This document shows, in pieces, positions 53,820 to 63,967 of a stretch of DNA of 64,000 nt. The position numbers were made by a program, and so were the translations under genes. Numbering within the stretch: the first letter of the stretch is position 1; the number at the start of each line of letters is the position of its first letter. Origin of the DNA: Candidatus Gastranaerophilales bacterium (lineage in GTDB: Bacteria > Cyanobacteriota > Vampirovibrionia > Gastranaerophilales > Gastranaerophilaceae); assembly GCA_017402995.1 (NCBI GenBank), contig JAFQOV010000007.1:1-64000 (forward strand). Reading direction: 5' to 3'. Below the pieces are notes generated by a model. It did no database searches, was not told the DNA's origin, and was given only the letters and a program-made list of their open reading frames with translations.

Positions 53820-53849
53820 ATTTTACTATAAAATTTTTTATAGTAAAAT
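53820..53849. promoter_or_regulatory. Mirror-image divergent promoters of cysS and purA
   Basis: ATTTTACTATA (53820-53830) is the exact reverse complement of TATAGTAAAAT (53839-53849), with 8 AT bases between. The minus copy is at -12 for cysS (leaderless). The plus copy gives purA a leader of about 26 nt that contains GGAG. Confidence 0.65.
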
Positions 53850-53866
53850 AATTAGGTTGAATATAA

Positions 53867-55180
<1,314 letters not shown>

Positions 55181-55213
55181 TTGTAAACTTTTGTAAAAAC
55201 TTCCTGTATTCCT

Positions 55214-55241
55214 TAAAGAATTGTGCCCGAAATGTCGATAA
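55214..55241 (+). promoter_or_regulatory. Sigma-28-like promoter candidate
   Basis: TAAAG (55214-55218) and GTCGATAA (55234-55241) resemble the TAAA / GCCGATAA flagellar-sigma elements, with one base more than the usual spacing. It precedes the first giant EF-hand gene by 38 nt. The second paralog has a weaker AATGTCGA match. Confidence 0.35.
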
Positions 55242-55278
55242 AAAAGACGTGCGCATTATAGAAGGATGATATGGGATT

Positions 55279-58110
55279 ATGAGCGACATTACAACAAGCC
55301 AAGGTTATTTTGCAAAGTTAAACGCATCATTAGAAAATGATGTAACTCTTAATGAAATTTATAAGATGGCAAAATCTGCACAACAATCTGAAATTAAAGA
55401 ATTGTTTCAGAAGGTGAACGATAATAATGCCACTGAAGATGACAAAAAAGCACTTGAAGCAAGAAAAACTATTTTAGAGTCAAAAGTTAAACAACTTGAA
55501 GCCAAAATGGCAGCTTTAGAAGAAGAACTTGCTGCTAAGGAACCAAAAGTAAAACAACAAGCAAAGTTAATTACAGCTTTGGTTGAAAGTGCTGAAAGTC
55601 TTTCTGAAACTTTGAAAGATGACCAAAAAAAATTCATGGAAGACGCTTATGCTGACGTCATGTATGAATACAAGGCTGGTTTAATCGGCAAAAATGAAAT
55701 TTTCCCTGAATTAACAAAAAGATTAGCAAACAGTGGCTTGTCAGGCACTGCTTCAAAAATTGAAAATATCGCTTTGGCTTTAAATTCAAAAAGAGCAGAA
55801 CTTCAACCATTAATTGATGAAACTTGTAGCATTGTTGACCAAGTAACAGCGTTAGAAAATCAATATGGCGCTACAAAATCAATCTATAATTTATTAAATG
55901 CAAACATTGAACAAATTGGAAATTATTCTACAAGCTATGCAAATATTGATACTAGCTCAATTAAACCTGTTTATTCTTTAGCAAAAACAGAGATAGTAAG
56001 CGGATTTTTTGAAGATTTAACAACTCAACCAACAAATACAGCACTAGGCAAAACTACAGCAGAACAAGAAAAAGAGCCTGTGCAATACAAAACTATTGAT
56101 GAAATTAACACAAAATTTTCTCAATATTATGATGCCAATACTCAAACAGACGCTGTTAAAAGCAATTTAACAAATGCTGTAAACAACGGTTTATTAGATG
56201 ACTTAAAAGCATCTAATTTATCAACCGAAGAAATTATTAATTTCTTCTCAACAAACTTCAAAAGCTCAAATATCAAAATGTCTGGTTCAAAATTAGATAT
56301 TCCAAACGGCATTGGTGGCGGTATGAATAGCACAACGCAAAAAACATATTCAAAAATTGCAACATTTTTCAATAATTTAACTACTGCTAATACCGTACAA
56401 GAAAAAGTTTACACATTAAACACAACAGATAATATTGGTAACACAATTTCTACAAACGCACAAATGGCAACTTTAAACTCTAATTATGAAAATATATTAG
56501 ACTCAATTGGAAATCGCGAACCAAAATTCACATTTAAAGAAGCAATGTATTTTATGTTTGATTCTGAAAATGGCTTATTTAAAAATTGCGGAATCAGCTA
56601 TGATTATCAAGATCAAGAAGCAGGTGCAAAATATTCTATTGCGCAACCAGGAGACGCTCAAACAGAAGAATTTTATAACAAATTAAGTGATAAAATATTT
56701 GAAATTTGGGGTGTTAGAGCAAATCAAACACCTGTCTCAACAGAATCAACAACTCAAGATATTCCGGAAAGACAACCAACTCCAACAATTAAACGTTCAG
56801 ACCCAATAACATTTACTCAAGATAACAAAGAATTTGCTTTTGTTATCGATAGAGACAACGATGGCGAAATGTCCGGCAAAAATGAATTTGTCGGTGCAAC
56901 TGGCGATTGGGTTAAAGACTTAAAAACATTTGACAAAGACGGAAATAATATTTTAGAAGGCGACGAACTTAAAGAAGTGACATTGTTAACTTCTGAATAT
57001 AAAGACAATGCTCAAGTTAAAAATGATAGAAAAGTTGATGGCAAAAATTTCTTAAGTGAAGAAACAACAAATATTACATATGGCATTACAAACGCTCAAA
57101 CATTAGGTATTGATAAAATCGATTTAAATGATTTAGAAAGCAACAAATCAACGGGCAAATATGATATCAACGGTTCAGAAATCTTTGAAGACAAAGTCAC
57201 CTTCAAAATGAATGGCGTTGAAATTACAGCCAAAAGAAAAGATGATACTGATGAATATATGAATACAGTTTATGCAAACGCATATGGTAAAAACTTAAGC
57301 GTTGGTTTTTCTGATGACCAAATTCAAAATATCATGGATAAAAGCTATGGCGAATTCAGCCAAATGTTTTCTTCATACTCTGATGTCATTGGAAACATTA
57401 ATATCATCAGAGGCACAGATAAACTCGCACAAGACACGAGAGATTTATTTAATGAAACAACTGACAGCTTAGACGATGAGAAAAAAGCATATTTAAGACG
57501 TGCAAATAATACTGCAACAGCACAAGATGCAAATGCTAAATGGGAACAAATCCAAGGCCAAGTTAAATCAAAAGCGATGGCTCGCGGTATTGATATCGAT
57601 ATGACTCAAGCAAAAGGTATCTTCCTATTAACAGATGCAAACACCGCAGAAGAAGTCTTAAAAGAATACAATAAAATGATAGAAAACGAAGATATGATAG
57701 CAAAAAATCAAGAAAGCATTTCAATCGCTTGGGAAGCTATTGTATTATGCGTCAGAGAAGGCATTTTAGTACCTGTAAGCGATATCTTGGAAGCATTAAA
57801 TAATGGACATGCGGATAATGCAAAAGATGTTGTTCAATATTTAAAAGAACAAGTTGACGAAAAAAATCCAAAAAAATATAAATATGATAGAATGCAATCA
57901 TCTGAAAATGTTGAATTAAATTTAGATGACAAAAGAACCAAAGAAATTTTAAGTTCTTTTGAAAAAGCATTTAAAAAAGCTGGAAAAGAAGGTCAAGTTC
58001 TAAATGCTCTATATAAACTTTGTGTCGAACAACAAGTCGACAGAGACTTTATGAGCGGAAAATCTGGCGACAATTTAGCCCAAGAAATATTAAACAAATA
58101 CTATAAATAA
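55279..58110 (+). CDS. Giant EF-hand / coiled-coil hypothetical protein, copy 1
   Basis: A 943-aa protein of unrecognised family. An N-terminal coiled coil (about 40-130; LEAKMAALEEELAAKEPKV) leads to a helical domain (about 110-200). A long Ser/Thr/Asn-rich middle and a Thr/Pro linker (about 490-510) precede two EF-hand-type calcium loops (DRDNDGEMSGKNEF near 523; DKDGNNILEGDEL near 552). A conserved C-terminal helical region ends the protein. No signal peptide is visible. The next gene is a full-length paralog. Surface or exported calcium-binding structure is a guess. Confidence 0.8.
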   Translation: MSDITTSQGYFAKLNASLENDVTLNEIYKMAKSAQQSEIKELFQKVNDNNATEDDKKALEARKTILESKVKQLEAKMAALEEELAAKEPKVKQQAKLITALVESAESLSETLKDDQKKFMEDAYADVMYEYKAGLIGKNEIFPELTKRLANSGLSGTASKIENIALALNSKRAELQPLIDETCSIVDQVTALENQYGATKSIYNLLNANIEQIGNYSTSYANIDTSSIKPVYSLAKTEIVSGFFEDLTTQPTNTALGKTTAEQEKEPVQYKTIDEINTKFSQYYDANTQTDAVKSNLTNAVNNGLLDDLKASNLSTEEIINFFSTNFKSSNIKMSGSKLDIPNGIGGGMNSTTQKTYSKIATFFNNLTTANTVQEKVYTLNTTDNIGNTISTNAQMATLNSNYENILDSIGNREPKFTFKEAMYFMFDSENGLFKNCGISYDYQDQEAGAKYSIAQPGDAQTEEFYNKLSDKIFEIWGVRANQTPVSTESTTQDIPERQPTPTIKRSDPITFTQDNKEFAFVIDRDNDGEMSGKNEFVGATGDWVKDLKTFDKDGNNILEGDELKEVTLLTSEYKDNAQVKNDRKVDGKNFLSEETTNITYGITNAQTLGIDKIDLNDLESNKSTGKYDINGSEIFEDKVTFKMNGVEITAKRKDDTDEYMNTVYANAYGKNLSVGFSDDQIQNIMDKSYGEFSQMFSSYSDVIGNINIIRGTDKLAQDTRDLFNETTDSLDDEKKAYLRRANNTATAQDANAKWEQIQGQVKSKAMARGIDIDMTQAKGIFLLTDANTAEEVLKEYNKMIENEDMIAKNQESISIAWEAIVLCVREGILVPVSDILEALNNGHADNAKDVVQYLKEQVDEKNPKKYKYDRMQSSENVELNLDDKRTKEILSSFEKAFKKAGKEGQVLNALYKLCVEQQVDRDFMSGKSGDNLAQEILNKYYK
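55495..55764 (+). repeat. Near-identical 270-bp block, copy 1
   Basis: By eye only about a dozen bases differ from 58431-58700, far fewer than in the rest of the paralogous genes. It encodes the coiled coil and the following helices. Confidence 0.8.
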
Positions 58111-58211
58111 TTTGTTAAAAATTGTAACGATATTTTAAAAATACGGTTAAGATTTTTCAAAAAATGTCGACTGTATAAGTAACTATAAATATCTGAAAGG
58201 GACAATGGAAT

Positions 58212-61004
58212 ATGGGCGACAAATTATCAGCAAACAATGAATTGTTTAAAAATTTAAATAATTCGATTATGAAAGATTCCGGACTGAAAAGTATCGGCGA
58301 AGCTACTATTGCAAATCAAAAGAAACAATTAAACAAATTGTTTACAGAAGTTTCTGAAAATGATGCTACTGCAAACGATAAAAAAGCTTTGCAAGCAAGA
58401 ATTACGGTTTTACAAGGTAAAGTCGAAGAACTTGAAGCCAAAATGGCAGCTTTAGAAGAAGAACTTGCCGCAAAAGAACCAAAAGTAAAACAACAAGCGA
58501 AGTTGATTACAGCTTTGGTTGAAAGCGCTGAAAATCTCTCTGAAACTTTGAAAGATGACCAAAAAAAATTCATGGAAGAAGCTTATGCTGACGTCATGTA
58601 TGAATATAAGGCTGGCTTATTAGGCAAAAATGAAATTTTCCCTGAATTAACAAAAAGATTAGCAAACAGTGGCTTGTCAGGCACTGCTTCAAAAATTGAA
58701 GAAATAGCACAAGCACTGAACAATAAAAGAAACGAACTTCAACCATTAATTGACGAAACAACAAAAATTGTTGATCAAGTAGCTGCACTTGAGCGTCAAT
58801 ATGGTTTAACAAAAGCTTCATTTAACTTGTTAGGCGCAACTTTAAACCAAATTGGCGCAACAGAAACAACATTTACAAATGCTGACGTTGGTTCTGCTGG
58901 TCCAATTTATTCTGTTGGCAAATTAGAAGTTTTAGCAAGCTTAACAGATGATCCTGCGCTAAACGTTCCAGCAACAAATACTAATTTTGCAAATGGCGAA
59001 GCACCAGTTGTAAACAATATGTCAATTGAAGAAATTGGCGAAAAATACAAAGATTTCATGAATATTCCTGCTTCTGGCGGTGATTCAAATTCATATGATA
59101 ACGTTGCTGTTCAAAAACTTGGCGAAGCAATTGACGCTGGTTTATTAAATGATTTAGCAGCGTCTGGACTTCCAAAAGCAGACATGGTTGACTTTTTAGC
59201 TAATAATTTTGGCGGGGCAAACATCAAGAAAAATGGAAACAACTCTTTAACAATTCCATATGGTCATTATTCAAACGCCGAAAGACAAGCAGGAAACCCT
59301 ATTGTAGACGACAACAACAAAGCTTGCCAAATTTATAACAAAGTAACAGATTTTGTTAAAAATAGTATCGACGTTCCATTTATGGGTGATGTTAATACTT
59401 GGGATGAAAACGCAGGCAATACAATTTCATCTAATGCTCAATTAGAAGCTTTGTCAAATAGCTATGCTTATGTATTAGAAACATTGTCTTCAAATGGTTT
59501 TACATTCAAAGAAGCAATGTATGCAATGTTTGATTCTGAAATCGGTCTATTTAAAGACTGTGGAATTAAATATGACTTAGATGAACAAAAAAATAATGCT
59601 TGCTACACAATTGAAAGTGGCGGTGACAAAGCAACTGCAGATTTTTACGCTGCATTTAATCAAAAAGTAATTGATACATATGGTGTTGCGGCTAATTCTT
59701 CAGGTGGTGCAAAAGTAGAAAGAACCGACGAACCAACAACAGTAAATCGTACAGACCCTGTCACATTCAAACAAGGTGATAAAGAATTTGCATTTGTTAT
59801 CGATAGAGACGGTGATGGCAAATTCAGCGGACCAAACGATTTTGTCGGCGCAACAGGCGATATTAAAGGTGATATGAAATCATTAGATAAAAATAAAGAC
59901 GGCAAATTGTCTAATGATGAATTGAAAAACTTAAAAATAATTTCAACAGATTACCAAGATAATAAATCAGAAGTAAAAGGCAGAGAATATAACGGCAAAA
60001 AATTTGTAAGCTCTGAAACAACTCAAGTAGACTATTCTTTGACAAATGCTAAAGCAATGGGTATTTCAAGTATTGATTTAGATGACGTTGTACAAAATGG
60101 TTCAACAGGCAAATACGACGCAAACAATTCTGAAATCTTTAATGATACAATTTCATTTAAAATGAACGGCAAAGAAGTTACTGCTCAAAGAAAAGATGAT
60201 ACTGATGAATTCTTAGAAACTATATATGGCGCAGCCGAAGGTAAAAACTTTAATCTTGGTTTAAGTGATGCCCAAGCTGACGCAATCATCAATGAAAGCT
60301 ATGGCGAATTTGACCAAATGTTTAATTCATATGAAGATGTCATTGGCAATATAAATATTATTCGCGGAACTGACCAATTAGCCGACAACACAAGAGACTT
60401 ATTCAATGAAACAACAGACAGCTTAGATGATGAGAAAGATGCATACTTAAGACGTGGTAACAACGCTGCTACTGCAGAAGATTCAAATACAAAATGGAAT
60501 AACATCGAAGGTCAAGTACGAAGCATTGCAAACAGACGCGGCATCGATATTGATATGACACAAGCAAAAGGTTTATTCTTGTTGACATCTGCTAATACAG
60601 CTTCTGAAGTTGTAGATGAATACGAAAGCATGATTGAAAACGAAAAAGCAATCGCTAAAAACCAAGAAAGTATTTCAATCGCTTGGAAAGCAATTATCTT
60701 GTGCGTAAGAGCCGGTATCGAAACATCTGCTGATGAAATTCTTGACATCTTGAATAACGACAAAGCGAAAGACGCAGAAGGCGTAGTTGATTACTTGCTT
60801 GAAACAAAAGGCAGAACAATGACTCCTGTTGATGTTGAACTTGATTTAGACGATCCAAGAACACAAGAAATCCTTGGTGCATTCAGAGCTAAGTTTGGCA
60901 ATAACGCATTAGAAAAATTATACGAACTATGCGTAGCTCAACAAGACGACAGAAGCTTCATGCAAGGTAAATCAGCAAAAGAACTAGCTGAAGCAATGGC
61001 TTAA
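58212..61004 (+). CDS. Giant EF-hand / coiled-coil hypothetical protein, copy 2
   Basis: A 930-aa paralog of the gene just upstream, with the same order of parts: coiled coil, helical block, variable middle, two calcium loops (DRDGDGKFSGPNDF near 530; DKNKDGKLSNDEL near 559), and the C-terminal helical region (MFNSYEDVIGNINIIRGTDQ, then RGIDIDMTQAKGLFLLT). The variable middle (about 200-400) differs most from copy 1. GAAAGGGA lies upstream of the ATG. A 101-base gap with its own AATGTCGA element separates the two genes. Confidence 0.8.
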   Translation: MGDKLSANNELFKNLNNSIMKDSGLKSIGEATIANQKKQLNKLFTEVSENDATANDKKALQARITVLQGKVEELEAKMAALEEELAAKEPKVKQQAKLITALVESAENLSETLKDDQKKFMEEAYADVMYEYKAGLLGKNEIFPELTKRLANSGLSGTASKIEEIAQALNNKRNELQPLIDETTKIVDQVAALERQYGLTKASFNLLGATLNQIGATETTFTNADVGSAGPIYSVGKLEVLASLTDDPALNVPATNTNFANGEAPVVNNMSIEEIGEKYKDFMNIPASGGDSNSYDNVAVQKLGEAIDAGLLNDLAASGLPKADMVDFLANNFGGANIKKNGNNSLTIPYGHYSNAERQAGNPIVDDNNKACQIYNKVTDFVKNSIDVPFMGDVNTWDENAGNTISSNAQLEALSNSYAYVLETLSSNGFTFKEAMYAMFDSEIGLFKDCGIKYDLDEQKNNACYTIESGGDKATADFYAAFNQKVIDTYGVAANSSGGAKVERTDEPTTVNRTDPVTFKQGDKEFAFVIDRDGDGKFSGPNDFVGATGDIKGDMKSLDKNKDGKLSNDELKNLKIISTDYQDNKSEVKGREYNGKKFVSSETTQVDYSLTNAKAMGISSIDLDDVVQNGSTGKYDANNSEIFNDTISFKMNGKEVTAQRKDDTDEFLETIYGAAEGKNFNLGLSDAQADAIINESYGEFDQMFNSYEDVIGNINIIRGTDQLADNTRDLFNETTDSLDDEKDAYLRRGNNAATAEDSNTKWNNIEGQVRSIANRRGIDIDMTQAKGLFLLTSANTASEVVDEYESMIENEKAIAKNQESISIAWKAIILCVRAGIETSADEILDILNNDKAKDAEGVVDYLLETKGRTMTPVDVELDLDDPRTQEILGAFRAKFGNNALEKLYELCVAQQDDRSFMQGKSAKELAEAMA
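58431..58700 (+). repeat. Near-identical 270-bp block, copy 2
   Basis: Partner of 55495-55764; equal length with no indels, and mostly synonymous differences. Confidence 0.8.
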
Positions 61005-61010
61005 AAATTT

Positions 61011-61036
61011 AAAACCCGCTTTTAAAGCGGGTTTTT
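61011..61036. terminator. Bidirectional terminator of giant gene 2 and bioB
   Basis: A 12-bp stem (AAAACCCGCTTT / AAAGCGGGTTTT) with T-runs on both sides. The bioB stop codon (61022-61024) lies at its apex. Confidence 0.9.
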
Positions 61037-61942
61037 TAATATTTTATTTGCTTTTTCAAGCATTTTTTCGTCATTATCAGCTCTATATCCCTCAGTTGTC
61101 AAATAATCACCAACTATCGCACTATCCACACAATTTTCAATCAAAATTTCAATATTGTCCTCGGATAATCTCGCCTTTTTGCCTCCTGCAAGGCGAATTG
61201 AAGAATTTGGATTTGCAATTTTAAAAATACAAATTGTTCTGATAATATTTTCTTCATCAATTTTATCAAAATAATTTTCAAATGGGGTTCCTTTAATTGG
61301 CGTTAAAATATTAACAGGTATACTATTTGGGGAAATTTGCGCCAATTCAAGCGCCATTTCAATCCTTTGTTCAACGCTTTCGCCCATTCCAATAATCACA
61401 CCGCAACAAAGCTCAATTCCTGCTTGTTTAATGATTTTGCAAGTATCAATTCTGTCTTGATATGTATGTGTTGTACAAATTTCATTGTGATAACTTTCAC
61501 AAGTATTGATGTTATGATGAAAACGATTTAGCCCAGCTTTTTTAAGCTTTTGTGCCTGTTCAATATTGCAAATACCAATACTAGCGCAAGATTTTAATCC
61601 AAGCTTATTAATTTCTTCTATCATTTTTAACAATTCATCAAAATCTTTCGCTTCATCTGGCGTTTTTCCAGATGTCACAATTGCAAAATTAAGCGCTTTG
61701 TTTTCCTTTGCCAATTTTGCTTTTTTAATAACTTCATCAACACCAATCAAAGCATGTGTTGGAATTTCGGTATTATAATGTGTTGATTGCGCGCAATATT
61801 TGCAATTTTGCGAACATTTTCCAGTTCTAGCCGAAACTAAAGCACAAAATTCAAACTCTTTAAACGTATATTTTTTCGCTTCTTTTAAAAGCTCATCAAG
61901 TGGCAAATTATATAACTTTAAAAGTTCTTCTTTTGTTTTCAT
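61022..61942 (-). CDS. bioB: Biotin synthase
   Basis: A radical-SAM enzyme that inserts sulfur into dethiobiotin. The [4Fe-4S] motif is CSQNCKYCAQS (C-x3-C-x2-C), and the later NTCESYHNEICTTHTYQDR and NILTPIKGTPFEN blocks hold second-cluster ligands. At 306 aa it is typical for non-enteric forms. AGGAAGAGG precedes the ATG. Divergent from bioD. Confidence 0.96.
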   Translation of the reverse strand: MKTKEELLKLYNLPLDELLKEAKKYTFKEFEFCALVSARTGKCSQNCKYCAQSTHYNTEIPTHALIGVDEVIKKAKLAKENKALNFAIVTSGKTPDEAKDFDELLKMIEEINKLGLKSCASIGICNIEQAQKLKKAGLNRFHHNINTCESYHNEICTTHTYQDRIDTCKIIKQAGIELCCGVIIGMGESVEQRIEMALELAQISPNSIPVNILTPIKGTPFENYFDKIDEENIIRTICIFKIANPNSSIRLAGGKKARLSEDNIEILIENCVDSAIVGDYLTTEGYRADNDEKMLEKANKILKNPL

Positions 61943-61960
61943 AATCCTCTTCCTTCGTTA

Positions 61961-61966
61961 TATAAT
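61961..61966 (+). promoter_or_regulatory. -10 element of bioD (leaderless type)
   Basis: TATAAT, first base 12 nt before the bioD ATG; no Shine-Dalgarno. Confidence 0.6.
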
Positions 61967-61972
61967 TATACT

Positions 61973-62638
61973 ATGAACAATTCTATTTTCATTACAGGCA
62001 CAGATACAAACATTGGCAAAACCTTCGTTTCGCTTGGTATTGCGCTTTTTTTAAAAAATAAAGGTAAAAAAATCGGCTATTTTAAACCCTTTCAATCAGG
62101 TGCATATGAAAAAAATAACGAATTAATTGCTCCAGATATAGAAGAACTTAAACAATATCCTGACATTAAAACAAAATGTTCATATCTTTTACAAGGAGAG
62201 GTTTCACCGCACCTTGCAAGCATTTTATCTAATGTTAAAATCGACATAAATAAAATTAAAAAAGATTTCAACGATTTTTCAAAAACCAACGATTATACAA
62301 TAATCGAAGGGGCGGGCGGGCTTTATTGTCCAGCATATGAAAATAAGACATTTGCAGATGTGATTAATTTTTTAAATCAAGAAATAATCATTGTGACAAC
62401 CCCAGAACTTGGCAAATTAAACCATGTTTTGATGACAATTGATTGCGCTAAAAATAAAAATATCAAAATCAAAGGATTAATAATCAATAAAATGCCCCAA
62501 AATCCAACGTTATCTGAGAAAAATTTTGTCCAAGAATTAAAAATGTATTCCAATGAAAAAATAATTGGAATTATACCCAAAATTCAAAATCCATCGGAAA
62601 ATGAAATAATAAAAGCTTTTTGCGAAATTAATCTATAA
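61973..62638 (+). CDS. bioD: Dethiobiotin synthetase
   Basis: An ATP-dependent ring-forming step. P-loop FITGTDTNIGKTFVSLG at 5-21, FKPFQSGAY, TIIEGAGGLYCPAY and VTTPELGKLNH are family blocks. Length 221 is normal. Leaderless-type promoter. It converges on bioC with an 11-base overlap. Confidence 0.95.
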   Translation: MNNSIFITGTDTNIGKTFVSLGIALFLKNKGKKIGYFKPFQSGAYEKNNELIAPDIEELKQYPDIKTKCSYLLQGEVSPHLASILSNVKIDINKIKKDFNDFSKTNDYTIIEGAGGLYCPAYENKTFADVINFLNQEIIIVTTPELGKLNHVLMTIDCAKNKNIKIKGLIINKMPQNPTLSEKNFVQELKMYSNEKIIGIIPKIQNPSENEIIKAFCEINL

Positions 62639-63332
62639 CATAAATTGGTTTATAAGTTAACTTGTTTTGATGAATTTCTTCAAGCTTTTTCAACCCATCT
62701 TTGATTTTTTTATAACCAAATTGTTTTTCACTCACTGCGTTTACGCCTGTCAATTTCAAATGTTTTAAAATTTCTTTTGGGTTTTTAAACTGTAATGTAT
62801 AAATTTCTTGAATAATTTTTGCATTTTTTGAAAAAATCTTTTCAAGTTCATCAATTTTTTTATATTTCAAACTAATCTCAAATGTATCTCTAATTTCAAA
62901 AAAGTTGTCTGTTGAAAAAATTGTGAGCGCTAAAATCCCATCTTCCTTCAAAAATGATTTCAATTTTTTAACCACGCCCTCAAAATCATTGCACCACTGC
63001 AAACTTGCGTTTGCGATAATCAAGTCAAATTTTTGTTCTGTTTCAAATTTTTCAATATCACATTTTTTAAATTTAATTTTTGAATTTAAATTTTTAATTT
63101 TTTCATAACTATCAACAATATCAAGAGCTAAATAAGCTTCAAAATCAAACTTTTCAACAATTTTTTTTGTCAAAATTCCAGAATACGAGCCGATTTCAAA
63201 AATATTTTCAAATTTTCTTTTTTCAATTAACGATATAAGTTTATTCGCCATAATTTTTTGAATTACCGCGTTTTCGTCGTAAAAATCTATACTATTTTGA
63301 AATTTTTTCTCAATTAATTGTTTATTTAACAT
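62628..63332 (-). CDS. bioC: Malonyl-ACP O-methyltransferase
   Basis: A class I SAM methyltransferase that starts pimelate synthesis by methylating malonyl-ACP. The SAM-binding strand is NIFEIGSYSGILTK, followed by LALDI, LIIANASLQWCNDFEGVV (the BioC-typical NA-x-L-Q-W) and LTIFSTDNFFEI. Length 234 fits. Start overlaps the bioG stop by 7 nt, so it is coupled with bioG. Confidence 0.93.
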   Translation of the reverse strand: MLNKQLIEKKFQNSIDFYDENAVIQKIMANKLISLIEKRKFENIFEIGSYSGILTKKIVEKFDFEAYLALDIVDSYEKIKNLNSKIKFKKCDIEKFETEQKFDLIIANASLQWCNDFEGVVKKLKSFLKEDGILALTIFSTDNFFEIRDTFEISLKYKKIDELEKIFSKNAKIIQEIYTLQFKNPKEILKHLKLTGVNAVSEKQFGYKKIKDGLKKLEEIHQNKLTYKPIYVID

Positions 63333-63967
63333 AATAAATCAGTCCATTTTGAGTATAACCCAAAAGGACAATGAGATGAATTAATTTTTTTGATTATTGT
63401 TTTATTTTCCCAGAAGGCAAGCTGGTTTTGGCTTGGAACAATTTTGTCATTTTGCGAAATTATTGCCAAATCAAAAGCTAGCTCGTTTTCTATTTTTAAA
63501 TTTTTCAAAACAACAAGCTCTTGTTTTAAGCTTTCAAGCGTTCTTGTAATTGTAATTTCGGGTGGAATTTTTTCATTTTCAAACATATTTTGAATAAATT
63601 TTTCGCAAGTTTTTTCACAAAACAATTTAATTGTTATGTCATAAATTTTTTTAGGTATTCCAAAAGCATTGTCAATCATTTTGTTTGTGCCATTAATTGC
63701 AATTTTTTTATCAAAATTATTTAAACTGTCAAAAAACAAATTTGAAACATAGACCCCCATTGACCAAGCAATTAAATTTTTTTCTTTATACTTTAAAAGG
63801 TCAAATTCACTGAAATTAAAATCTAAATTTGAATAATCATGCGCAACTAAAACATCATAATCTTCGCATTTTAAATGCTTAAATGGCGTTTCGTTCATTC
63901 CCCAACCATTAAAAAACACGATTAGTTTAGTATTTTCTTCTTTTTTATTTATCCAATAACTTTTCAT
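63326..63967 (-). CDS. bioG: Pimeloyl-ACP methyl ester esterase BioG
   Basis: A DUF452-family alpha/beta-hydrolase replacing BioH. IVFFNGWGMNETPF is the oxyanion region, and the nucleophile Ser is in IAWSMGVYVSN. A late Asp (IISQNDKIVP) and His (SSHCPF) complete a plausible triad. Length 213 is typical. It lies between bioC and the probable bioF end, which overlaps it by 23 nt. Confidence 0.93.
   Translation of the reverse strand: MKSYWINKKEENTKLIVFFNGWGMNETPFKHLKCEDYDVLVAHDYSNLDFNFSEFDLLKYKEKNLIAWSMGVYVSNLFFDSLNNFDKKIAINGTNKMIDNAFGIPKKIYDITIKLFCEKTCEKFIQNMFENEKIPPEITITRTLESLKQELVVLKNLKIENELAFDLAIISQNDKIVPSQNQLAFWENKTIIKKINSSHCPFGLYSKWTDLLC

Noticed and set aside
55279-61004. Phage tape-measure proteins
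   Set aside because: They are long and coiled at the N-terminus, but they carry EF-hand loops, form a tandem pair and have no phage neighbours.
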